Shown here piece after piece: positions 24,484 through 35,584 of a stretch of 64,000 nucleotides of DNA. The position numbers were made by a program, and so were the translations under genes. The stretch's first letter is position 1, and the number at the start of each line of letters is the position of its first letter. Source of the DNA: Sipunculus nudus (taxonomy: Eukaryota > Annelida > Sipuncula > Golfingiida > Sipunculidae); NCBI GenBank assembly GCA_026874595.1, contig CM049321.1, forward strand, positions 14,835,479-14,899,478. The letters are read 5' to 3'. The notes under the pieces are model-generated. The model was given only the letters and a program-made list of their open reading frames with translations. It made no database searches and was not told where the DNA came from.

Positions 24484-25396
24484 ATATTCCAGTGGTTTTC
24501 TTAAGCTTTGAACATGGAGGGTTACCCAATCAAAAGTGTCATTAAAACCATCAATACTGTTTTTGATCATAAGTTCCTTCCAGAGTCACCGCATAATTTG
24601 GAGAGTCAGGGACCTATGACATATGTTAACCAAAATCTCCTAATGTTATGTTAATTAAAAGACACATTAATTACTGACCTTCTTCCCTGTAACGACGATA
24701 CATGTTACCCGGCGTTGAGCAACCAGTGAAAAGTAATTAATCTCCTGCGGTATATTTGACAGTAAAGTGGAAGATAGATTAGAAACAGATCAGACTCCAT
24801 TTCTTGTATGAGAATTAGGATCAATAACCCTCAAGGATCGGTTGAAGTCGGACAGTCGCCTCTCTCTCATCCTGAGACACTGGTACACGAAAGACAGCAC
24901 TCAGAGAGCCTATGGATTCAATTTTTCATCTGATACCTTGCTGTCAATTGTATGTCAAAAGATCATTATCTATAATGGAACCTGCAGCTGGACTGAGCTG
25001 CTGTCTTGGATGCATGCATACTGTGGCTGCTGCACCTGGTTGCCATAGTAACTAATGATGCTGGTAGTTCCAGATGCTTTGAACAAGACCAAAGGGAAAG
25101 GACAAGGATACATACTTGATCTCCCTCAGCTAAGTGACTCGTTACTTTAATAATAACCTTGGAGGCAAGTAGAACATATTGATTTTTCTATTACATTAGC
25201 TAAATGAGTCCATAATACCTGGGGCAATGATGCCACTCACTAGACCACATTTCCCTTTATTTAAAGGCACCTTATCACATCCATAAAGACAAATAATGAT
25301 TCAAATTAAACTTTTAATGAATTAACTAGGCAGGATTCATACTGATTTTCTCTAATTACTGCTATTGTGTGGATAACATCTGAAATACAAAAAAGA
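24484..25396. other. no gene recognised
   Basis: Non-coding. The 68-codon open frame at 24842-25048 has no motif or splice support. Confidence 0.45.
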
Positions 25397-26984
25397 CTAG
25401 AATACGGGTAGTCGACAAGCGACTACTTGTATCCGCCTAAATCAGAGTGGAACGGGTGAAGTGTTGCATATTAGCATGGATATTTTATCCCATGGCAGAC
25501 AAACAGATGGGAGCTGTGCAAACATGGCTGCAGGTGGCGCCACCAGTTTTGCGTATGATAAAGAGCTATGTGAGATTTATACACATGCAAAATTTTGGCC
25601 CAATCGGTCAAACGGTTCCCTAGATATGAGCTTGGATGTCTGCAGCGTAAACTTGATTGTAGGTGGCGCCACCTGTCATAAAATCAGAAAAGCTATCCAG
25701 GATGTATAAGCATGCCGAATTTCAGGTGAATTAGTCAAACCACTGCAGAAATATGAGTGATTTTAACCCAAGGCAGACGAACAGATGGACACTGTGCAAA
25801 CATGGTTGCAGGTGGTGCCACCATTTTCGGTGTATGTTATAAAGCTCTCCAAGGGCTACATTTGTGCAAAAAAATTTTCCTGATCGGTCAAACGGTTCCT
25901 GAGATATGAGCTTGGATGTCTGCAGCGTAAACGTGAATGTAGGTGGCGCCACCTGTCATAAAATCAGAAAAGCTATCCAGGATGTATACGCATGCTAAAT
26001 TTCAGGTGAATTAGTCAAGTCACTGCAGAGATATGAGTGATTTTAACCCAAGGGAGACAAACAGATGGACACTGTGCAAACATGGTTGCAGGTAGCGCCA
26101 CCATTTTTGGTGTATGTTATAAAGCTCTCCAAGGGCTACATTTGTGCAAAAGAATTTTCCTGATCGGTCAAACGGTTCCCGAGATATGACTTTTGATGTC
26201 TGCAGCGTAAATGTGAATGTAGGTGGCGCCACCTGTCATAAAATCAGAAAAGCTATCCAGGATGTATACGCATGCCCAATTTCAGGTGAATTAGTCAAGT
26301 CACTGCAGAGATATGAGTGATTTTAACCCAAGGCAGACGAACAGATGGACACTGTGCAAACATGGTTGCAGGTGGCGCCACCATTTTTGGTGTATGTTAT
26401 AAAGCCTCCAAGGGCTACATTTGTGCAAAAGAATTTTCCTGATCGGTCAAACGGTTCCCGAGATATGAGCTTGGATGTCTGCAGCGTAAACGTGAATGTA
26501 GGTGGCGCCACCTGTCATAAAATCAGAAAAGCTATCCAGGATGTTTACGCATGCCCAATTTCAGGTGAATTAGTCAAGTCACTGCAGAGATATGAGTGAT
26601 TTTAACCCAAGGCAGACAAACAGATGGACACTGTGCAAACATGGTTGCAGGTGGCGCCACCATTTTTGGTGTATGTTATAAAGCTCTCCGAGGGCTATTA
26701 TTGTGCAAAAAAATTTCCTGATCGGTCAAACGGTTCCCGAGATATGTGGGTTTATGTGTGGAAACAGACGCACAAACGGACGCAGAGCGCAAAGGAAAGG
26801 TCAGAGGTCAAAACAAAATCGGGGCGCAGCAGTTCACATGTGACCCGAACATAATCCCGGGTTTCGGAAAATTCCGCCCAGCGGTTACGGAGGAGTTCTC
26901 CGGACACCTACGCGGCGGCGGCGGCGGCGGCAGCGGCCAGCTGAAAACATAGTATCCGCAAAACTCTGTTTTGGCGGATACAAT
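25397..26984. mobile_element. Helentron-like element, family 1, copy B (longest core)
   Basis: Starts CTAGAATACGG, then a perfect hairpin with 7-bp stem (GTAGTCG, loop ACAAG, CGACTAC) and TTGTATCCGCC; ends CAAAACTCTGTTTTGGCGG then ATACAAT. The core has four tandem units of about 280 bp (the CTTGGATGTC landmark recurs at 25631, 25911, 26191 and 26470). Each unit is itself two related halves of about 140 bp, each with GATATGAG and the 12-bp palindrome GGTGGCGCCACC. The tail has AGGTCAGAGGTCA at 26798-26810 and a (GCG)n run near 26911-26930. Open frames inside are repeat translations. Confidence 0.85.
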
Positions 26985-29153
26985 TATATAGGAAAAAATC
27001 TCCCACCTATTTGAAGTGCCGCAATCAAATATAAATATGCCGGCTCGAATATAATTATCACAAATACATTTAACTCTGCTTACTCTACTAGTTCATTTAA
27101 CTGTGCTATTTTTAGAAAGTTTAATCCTGCCCACTTAAGGTTTCACCGTTAAAAATACCAGTCCATTCCTAATTTAATATGAACTTTTATTGCATGCACT
27201 ATTGCACTGTGGTGCCATTTATCCAAAAACTGCTTACCAAATTTTGTTTACCCTTGATCAAATACTTAGGACTAAAATTATGACCACTTAAGAAAAACTT
27301 TTACTGGAGTAAAGTTACTAATCTGATATTGATGTTGCTGATTGGGAATAACAGATCATAAATTTTTTCACTCTTTTTATAAGACTTTGCTTCTAAGACA
27401 ACTGCCAAGAAAAGCAACCACTTTGGTAGGAAGTCAGAATTCGGACACTGGGTCAGATGCCAAGCCGGACATGAAGCTCGGATGTGCTGCCACATGGGAC
27501 ACCAGCATTTAGAGAATTATAACAAATGTGTTATCAGTTTTATTTATGTCTGAATATGTATAAATGTATACCATGTTTATAAAATTAATTATTAATTTGA
27601 TGTGACATGTCCCGTTCTTTTGTCCTACTTATATTTGATAACCGTCATCTGACTTCTGACATCAATGTATTAGTCCAATCTGGAAAAATCTTTGGAGGTC
27701 CGGCAGATTTTCTGTGCAGCCGAACCCCTGTATCAGGAGGCATTTTTTGACAAATTTGTGCCCTGCAACAATGTTAACCAGGTTGAACATTTGTCAGATG
27801 TTGTTTAAAAAGTAATTAGGTCAACAGATGTGTCTTATATCAACTGCCATTTGATTTATTAAGTCAGGTGACATAATGTGAGCTTTTTTAAAAAAAAATG
27901 TATCAATGACATATTCCCCTAATATTTATGAAGTATTGTTAAGTGTTATATGGAACTTTAAAGTATACCGGTACCTAAACTCAACATAATGGCAGACTTA
28001 CATGTTGTGGCACACAAGTCACTAAATGTCAGACACACAACTGACTTCAGTATCTAAATATACCAGACATTATTTCCCTTGTTTTGTGGTATAAAAATAG
28101 ATCCTGCAAGTTTTATCATCCCTCAGACATTTCTGTAAATATTTATAGTGTGCACACTTGCTACATGCCACAATATGCAGCTCACATCAATCATAAACAA
28201 CTATGATATGCTGTTTGATAAAATATAATGGACACACACAGACTAAATTCTAGAACAAGTATACACAGAAGATAAATCATGACTCAACATTAATGGTTAA
28301 CCACTGGCCCAGAGTTCGTAAAAGTTCAAGAAAATGGTGGTAGGGCAACCAAAAGTCCAATCCTTTTTGCAACTTGGTAACCGAGTTCAACATGAACCTT
28401 TACCTTTAAGAGGCCCGAGTTTTAAAGTTTTAAAGCTGAGTATTCACCTATATTTCTATAGAATTTAAAAAATTTCTGGCTTACTCTACTTTATATAATA
28501 TTAATGCACTCTAGGTAATCCCTGTTAGGAAAATTTCTAATATTAATTTAAACTTCAATTTATCAACAAGCTTTTTGTAAACACAGAAATGTGGAAAACC
28601 TCCTTTAAGGTGGTTGGTTGCATAAATACAGTATGCAAAAACTGAACTGCCACTTGTTCAAAAATGTCCTTTGCAAAAATCTGGTTTGTCTGCCTTCAAG
28701 ACAGATCTTTATTGAATGTGTTTAGATTAATTGATCTAGGTGTTTAAGGTTATATTCACACCCTGTCAGCACCAAAGCACATCGTCTCAATTCTACACTT
28801 AAAACACACCTGCCAGAAGTCTGGGTTCCTCCACACAAGCCTTGCATGTACATGTTCATATCCAAGACATACATAAACCAGTAGGAAAGAGGGCTTTCAG
28901 CTCAGCTGAAAAGCATGGCTATGGAACAGTATCCCTTATAATCTGTCACAAGCTTCCACATTTGAAACATTTAACAAAAAATCAGTAAACATTTTTCTTT
29001 TCTCAGGGACAGAAGCAAAGCACCAGTAATAGCACCAAACAAAAGCAAATTCAAATATCATATACTTTCATTTTATAAATGAATCCTGGTAATATTATTA
29101 TTATTATCTGGTATAATACAGGAACAACAACCAACCACTAAACTTGTACATAC
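26985..29153. other. no gene recognised
   Basis: AT-rich DNA, presumably inside the first GUK1 intron if the exon at 29154 is real. No motif-bearing open frame. Confidence 0.45.
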
Positions 29154-29260
29154 CTGAGAGCTTCAGTGAGGCTGTGTAACTTCAGTACTGAAGAACCTAG
29201 GTCGTAGTCTGTCTAACCACTGAGCTTTCTGGTCTGGTGGCCCATTATCTATTTACACGC
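29154..29260 (-). other. candidate non-coding first exon of GUK1
   Basis: A strong donor, CTCAG followed by gtatgtac, lies at 29154/29153. If spliced to the 21386 acceptor it would join in frame with [10 protein letters not shown], but an in-frame TGA lies 29 bases upstream of the donor with no ATG between, so it would be 5' UTR. The upstream limit is not visible. This is inference; other first exons are possible in the 7.8 kb between. Confidence 0.35.
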
Positions 29261-30604
29261 ACTGATTGGAATTTCTCCGAGTTTAAGTGCCTCCCTGCCA
29301 CACACAGTCCTGAATAAAGTGACTGGGATAAGGAGAGCCAGAGTACTGACCAATCAGGAGCTAGTCAGTCTCCAGCAAACAGAAGGCAGAAAAATCAATT
29401 ACCTATCAGTGATAGGCATCAGGACACAGTGCTATGATTTATGGAGTTACCAGGCTATCTGTACCAAGATCTGCTGTCTCTAGGTAAATTGGAAAAAAGC
29501 GCATGGTTTATTGTTGATTAAATCTTTTTATATGACACTTTATCAGAACAACTGTGCATTTGATAAATATTCGTGCAAGACAGGGCCCTAGGAAACACTT
29601 GCCTCTCAAAACTCAAGACAAGTGCACAGTCATTGAAGGGATGTCAAATAAATCCCCCTGCAAACCTCTAGAGAATGATACAAAGCCTCAGTATTGATAA
29701 AACAATTTCTACTGTCCCTTCTCCATCCAAGCCCTGCTAGCAACGAAAACAAATTTGCTTGTTCATTATAATTTATTGGTCCCAGAGTCTGTATCTGGAC
29801 TTTTTTTTTGCCACCTGAAGTTAGCATTCCATAGGCCTATGATTTGTGAGGAACATTAGAATCAATTTAATTATCAATTCTTTACCTCCAGTTCAATTCT
29901 CAATTCAATTTTAACTTCAGTAGTAAATTTTAACTTTTTAAAAAATGATAGCCATTTAACCGAAACGGATGTCAGTAAAATGAATAATATCAAGGATAAA
30001 TATTGCACTCCCTCTGTTTGTCACCGCCATATTTGTTTTTGTGCAAATTGAGTGGCACTAGCAAACTTTTAAAGTAGATTTAAGGCACCTAGTGATAAAG
30101 AGCTTCCACGACGTAAACTGCTGTGTTAAATTTGTGAGCTCACAGAGGACTTCAGAATAGTAAATGCAAAAAAATATAATAATCAAAATGAATGGATTCA
30201 GATGTTAATAATTAATTACAATTTAAGGGCTTGCAATTTAATGCATCGACTCATGCATGCATTGTTACACCCCTAGCACTCCATACATGTAGATGTTGTG
30301 TGTATGCATATAGGGCTTTAGATGCTTAAGCAGCTAGAAAATGGAATAATGTGATTCCATATAAATTAAACATGGTTATAGTTATTAAATTATACACAGC
30401 TGTAAATGAAGAGCTCAAGTATTCAGACATGTTATATTCTCTTGGAATGATTTGATTAAAACATATGCATATGTGTTGTACCCAGTAAAACGAGGGAAAT
30501 AGGTGAAGTGCTGCCAGAGTAAAGAAGTCATCTGCCAGAGAAATACCCTATCAAGGACGTCTAAGTTTGAAACTCCCCCTTTGATTACAAAGCATAGACC
30601 CTCT
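29261..30604. other. no gene recognised
   Basis: AT-rich. The 65-codon minus-strand frame at 29630-29827 has no recognisable features. Confidence 0.45.
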
Positions 30605-30613
30605 CAATTGATG

Positions 30614-30660
30614 TGACGTCATGGAATAGTTAGCTCCGCCCACCTTGGATATGGTTGCTA
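30614..30660. promoter_or_regulatory. possible regulatory cluster (CRE-like and GC-box-like)
   Basis: Contains the palindrome TGACGTCA (CREB/ATF consensus) followed within 25 bp by CTCCGCCCACC (GC/CACC-box-like) and GGTTGCTAGG. It lies upstream of the candidate GUK1 first exon on the minus strand and also upstream of the possible exons at 32 kb on the plus strand. Function is inference. Confidence 0.25.
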
Positions 30661-31049
30661 GGTCGGACATTAAACCAAGAAAGTGTGCTGTTTATACACG
30701 TATAACCAGCACTTCAGCCGTATATCACACCAGACTTCAAACAGTGTTAATTTTACCAAGAAAGCACTCTTAGGTTTAAATGAAGAAAACAGATTAATTG
30801 CGGTTACTTTGAATGATACCTGAGTAACTTATAAAAATTACAAACATATGCCTTGACCGTATTAAAAATAAAACATATTTATTATGACAGGTCCATCAAG
30901 CATTTGGTTGAAAGTTTACACACGTGTCAGGAATGTCCCACCTGATGTCCAGCCTCCACATGTGTTTACATGGCCTCGTTTTCAGTCCGGCAATACCGTT
31001 CGCTGGTTGACTTATAGACCTGTTGATCACACACTCGCCGTCAGGTCGA

Positions 31050-31362
31050 CTGCAACAGTGTGTGGGTGAAATGTGCTGCATATGCATACCTTTTCATGAA
31101 TATGTACTGCATATATAATTATAAGCGATATATATGAAACCACTTCAAGAGAATATAACGTGTCCAATTCCTCACTGCATATGCTTTAATACCACATGTA
31201 CTTTAATACCACTGCAACAGTGTGTGGGTGAAATGTGCTGCATATGCATACCTTTTCATGAATATGTACTGCATATATAATTATAAGCGATATATATGAA
31301 ACCACTTCAAGAGAATATAACGTGTCCAATTCCTCACTGCATATGCTTTAATACCACATGTA
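31050..31362. repeat. 162-bp tandem duplication
   Basis: A segment beginning CTGCAACAGTGTGTGGGTG at 31050 recurs at 31212 almost unchanged through TTTAATACCACATGTACT. The near identity indicates a recent duplication (or an assembly artefact). A 61-codon frame ends at the left border. Confidence 0.95.
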
Positions 31363-31971
31363 CTAACACATACTAACACATGGTTTTGTTCTCAGGGTTT
31401 TAATTTTTGCATTTTTAGAGGTAGCTAGATTTGCACTAAATTAAGAACACACATTATTTCATACTACTATCACTAGCAGATAAAATACCTAAATAAGGCT
31501 TTAGAACCAGATTGTAAAAGCTTCTGATTAGTCCTTTAGTTATTTCCACTTTGTTCATTAATGTAACTTGAATTATCATTCCTGGTTTCACAATCAAAGT
31601 GTTTCACAGATTAAATGTCATTATTACAATTAGGTTTATAATTTGGAATGCCAGTGTTTCATAGTCCAGTGCACAAGGTTCATCAGGCATAAGAGTTAAT
31701 TATTAAGTGTCTAACTCTCAAGGTGCCAGGGAAGTTGAATTGATTAACAAACTGTCTGGCATTAATTAGACTGTGTATTCACCATTTGGCTTTGATAGGT
31801 AAAGAACTGAGATGTCTACTTTCATGTATTAATGTATATGTGTTATGTAATATGTGCCTTGTATGATCTGCTATAGAAATGTTAATGTCAATTATGAACG
31901 TTGAACATGTATATATATGTGTACTGGTTACTAAACCAGGCAGTCAGTAGTCAGTATCTGGACTTCATCAG
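31363..31971. other. no gene recognised
   Basis: AT-rich. A short direct repeat (ACTAACACAT) at the junction with the duplication. Nothing else supported. Confidence 0.45.
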
Positions 31972-32386
31972 ATGCAAGTTATTATAATAAACAAACCACA
32001 ACAGAGTTCTGGTGGATTCAATTTAACCACATATGATACAGCATCAGGAGGAACAAAAATCTACATGGGGATACTACCTAGAAAACATCAGACCAATATG
32101 GCACTACCCCTGGGTTTGAAGTACGACAGAGAGCCAGCCAAGATTGTTGTAAGCTATTTTTGTCATTCACACATATTAGAGGGCTGCTCCTGCTTAATAT
32201 TCACAGTCGCTGTTGTTTAGAAATTCTACAACTTACGCAGATGTTAGAAAATGTGGCTAGGTACAGAACCATTGCATCATCAAATGTGATTAGTCCCAGT
32301 TAATTAGGTATTGTTCACATCTTGTGGTCACGGTACTCAGTCAACCATAGCATATACACCATCAACCAGAGCTTATAAGGTGGGAG
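31972..32386 (+). CDS. possible first two exons of an unidentified gene
   Basis: I do not recognise this protein. A 177-bp open segment from an ATG (31972-32148) encodes 59 residues beginning MQVIIINKPQQSSGG and including GGTKIYMGILPRKH, and ends at a possible donor gtaagc. After 192 bp an acceptor (cggtactcag) opens a 46-bp segment (32341-32386) encoding STIAYTPSTRAYKVGG in the same frame, followed by a strong donor gtaagttttt. Phases agree. No further exons could be identified downstream, the first donor lacks the usual preceding G, and no domain is visible. It could equally be a chance pair. Confidence 0.25.
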
Positions 32387-32897
32387 GTAAGTTTTTCTAC
32401 AAACCTATCTTTCATATAATGTTTAAATATTTTGGTAATTTGATACAAGATGAATTACCTAATAAGATACTGATTTGTGCAAAAATTTGAACTTTGCTAA
32501 TGCTGTAAAATGAAAAAAGCAAAATTAACCATTTCCACAGTATATGGAATGCTACCTTTACTGTCAAGTTCATACAAAATCACTGATGTGTTGTCTAAGC
32601 CTGGATTTTCTGTTATATAAAGTGTTATTTTATTTAAATCCCTTGTTTAAATCACTCATAAAATATATGATTATATAAAATATCAAGACATCACTCTTTG
32701 TAAATCACGTATTACCATAATATGGCTTAAACTTTTCACTGGGAATAACCATTCTTAGAAATTATCACTTTCAGCAAAGAAACCATGGGAGAAGCATTAG
32801 TTTTAAGAATTAAACTAGAACACTGACAGGTCAGGAAGGGCCCCGCAAAAGGGCCCGGTCATAGACTTTTGGTGCTGGATGAGTGATGCTTGAAAAA

Positions 32898-33144
32898 CTA
32901 GAATACGGGTAGTAGACAAGCGACTACATATATCCGCCATATCACAGAGGCATGAATAAAGTAAAGCATGGTATGTTCCTGACATGACATGACTCCAAAT
33001 TTTTGGCATCAGTGATAGAAACTAAAGTTTGGTAATGATCTGTGAAATATTTTTCAAGTTATCTCCCATGAAAGAAATCTCTGCCGCAGCGGCAGCAGGA
33101 CAGTGCCTGAACCATAGTATCCCGACTTTGTCTGGGGATACAAT
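32898..33144. mobile_element. Helentron-like element, family 1, copy C (no tandem core)
   Basis: Only 247 bp: CTAGAATACGGGTAGTAG with the same hairpin (one stem mismatch), ATATCCGCC, a short unique body, then CATAGTATCC and GGGGATACAAT. It has both termini but lacks the 140/280-bp core. Confidence 0.75.
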
Positions 33145-33327
33145 AATATCCACTGATTAAATTATCCCATGTTGATAAAAATAATATCTACTGACTAAAC
33201 CATAATATGCACTATTCCATACTTATATAATTTTCCACTGATTGAACTATCCATATTGTAACACAGCCAAGGTGTATAAATTTGCCATATCTGACCCAGA
33301 CCTCTAGAAACTCAGTGGTCTGTAAAA

Positions 33328-33420
33328 AGGGTGGGCAAACCATGGCCCGGGGGCCAGATGTGGCCTGCCCGCCAGGTGTATGTTTATTGTTTAAGGCCCA
33401 GGAAATTTTGTTCTCTTTCA
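33328..33420. mobile_element. hAT-like terminal fragment
   Basis: GGGTGGGCAAACCATGGCCC followed by GGGGGCCAGATGTGGCCTG closely resembles the widespread hAT/MITE terminus with GGGCAAAC..GGCCCGCGGGCC. Only one end is visible. Confidence 0.5.
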
Positions 33421-33496
33421 GGTAAAAATTTAATCTTCTAGAAGAGTAAGAACAATGAATTTTTTTTCAATATATTAACAATTATAATAATAATAA

Positions 33497-34783
33497 CTAG
33501 AAAAGCACTCAGAGAGTGCAGACCTCTGCCATGGCAGCTCATTACCCCCATATGGGACAATACAGTGAATCACTCTTGAGAAAAAGGAATTAATTTATAT
33601 TATGAAAACAATAAGGTAGGTGGCCCAAACTTTCAGATATGCCAAGAAAACTCTCCAAGATGGATGTACATGCCAAATTTCAGACCAACACATTGAACCA
33701 CTCCAGAGATATGAGCAATTTTCACCTAAAGCAAATGTACGGATAGATGCCACTTGAAAACAATTGCAGATGGCGCTACCAGTCTTGAATATGAGATGGA
33801 GGTATCCAAGATCTATGGACAAGCACAATTTCAGGCTGATACGGCATATCATTCCTGAGAAAAGGACATTAATTTATACTTTGACAACAGTAAGGTAGGT
33901 GGTGCAACCTGTCTGCTTTACGAGAGGATTCTCCAAGATGAATGTACATGCCAAATTTCAGACCAATACACTGAACCACTCCTGAGATAAGAGCAATTTT
34001 CACCTGCAGCATACCTACAGATGGACGCCACACAAAAATGATTGCAGATGGCACCCCTAGTCTTGAATCTGAGATGGAGGTATCCAAGATCAATGTACAT
34101 GCATGATTTCAGCCCAATCTGTCAATTAGTTTTTTACTTATAATGCTCAGAGTACTGTCAAGTGGCAATGATGGGGGTATTAAACGGCACGAAAACAAGA
34201 AAAGGATAATAGGTGCGCCACTAGTTTCTGGTATATGACAACACTATCCAAAATCTTTGGTCAACTTGATTTTATTTGGAAAAACCCATGCAAAATTTCT
34301 TGAGATTTTTAGGAATTTGTATGATTTTCCCCCAAAATGGACCTATTCAAGTTCAAAGTCACTAAAGATGATGTTTACAAAACAGTTGAACGCATATGAT
34401 GTCTGTATACTCAGCAAGAAAATAAAATCTTTAATGCTATGTGCGTTTGAAAGGGGTCACTTGTTCACCAATAGGTGGCGTTGAAAGGGGGATTTCCAGG
34501 ACTTAAGCTGGTCTACGCTAAAACAGCGTACTGCAACAGGATTATATCTAGGTCCTCTTGTGATGTCATAGCCACTTCATTACCTGCTACATCCCTATGT
34601 AAACAAATATACTATAAAACCCCACAAAACACTCATTTACATACTGATCACCCCCAAAATTCAATCAATTGTTCCATTGTACCATTGTCGAGCTATCCTG
34701 ATAATTTCATAAATGTCTGTTAAAACGTTTTTGAGTAATGTTGCCAAACAAACCAGGCAAACAAACACACTTGGTGGAGGTAA
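33497..34783. mobile_element. Helentron-like element, family 2
   Basis: Starts CTAGAAAAGCACTCAGAGAG with a perfect 6-bp hairpin (GCACTC, AGA, GAGTGC), then AGACCTCTGCC; ends near TTGGTGGAGGTAATGAT, whose GGTGGAGGT is the near-complement of ACCTCTGCC. The body has two units of about 279 bp (TTAATTTATA recurs at about 33591 and 33870) plus a partial third. Units share GAGATATGAGCAATTTTCAC, GGCGCTACCAGT and a CAATTTCAGGC-like segment with the family 1 core. Small open frames inside are repeat translations. Confidence 0.7.
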
Positions 34784-35584
34784 TGATAAAGATTAAAACT
34801 ATTGTTATCCTAAGTACCAATTGGTTCTATGAAAAAAATAAGTGCATTTTCTGTTTATAAATAAAAAGTTTACTACTGGGTAGAATTTAGTTATTTTTTG
34901 AATGCGGTCCCATATCTTGCCCTATCTCGTAGAGATTGCCCCCCTCTGGTCCCACTGAAGATGTATTAGGCTTAATTGCCCCATCGGCATCAAATTTAAT
35001 TTGAGTTGAAGATGCGTGTGCCACTTAGCCAAGCAGAGGGGGTTTCAGCAGCCTGTGTGCCCAGGGGAGTAAGTATGAGAAGATGAGGAGACCAGGCAGC
35101 AACAGCACCCACAGGTACAACAGAGGACACTGAACATTCGTAAACAGGCACAGCAGTCCAGCCCATGCCTGCCTAGATTGAACTCATGAACCCCCAGATA
35201 TGTATTGCCATTTTCATCATCAGCCAAACACAGATCCACCCTTATATAATGTTATAATAGTGAAACCCCAGGCATGTTCACTCATACTCACCAGCAGCAA
35301 GTAAACCCACTGATCAGTCATTATATGAGTGCTTCAGGCAGAAACAGTTTGAAGTCTTCTAATTAGCTGACTTTCTACACTCAATTAGTCAGGCATGGTA
35401 AATGGCTAATTGCATGGCCTGTAGGGCCTGCAGTATGACAGCAAGTAATGTAAACTAATAACAATAACAAAACTGGTATTGGCCAGCATGACTGATGACA
35501 CAAGAGTCCCTCAGGGCTGATTTAAGCCCCCCAATTTTTTTCACCTAAAAAATTTGGCGAGTCCAACAATAAGCATTTAGGATG
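34784..35584. other. no gene recognised
   Basis: Non-coding. The 64-codon minus-strand frame at 35045-35239 is Cys-rich (CCACLRMFSVLCCTCGCCCC) but isolated, with no signal peptide or splice context. I do not call it a gene. Confidence 0.45.

Noticed and set aside
25461-26952. Open frames with DRSNGSRDMSLDVCSVN-type peptides
   Set aside because: They repeat with the 280-bp core of the Helentron-like element and occur in every copy; no domain.
35045-35239. Cysteine-rich small secreted peptide
   Set aside because: No signal peptide, no regular cysteine spacing, and isolated.
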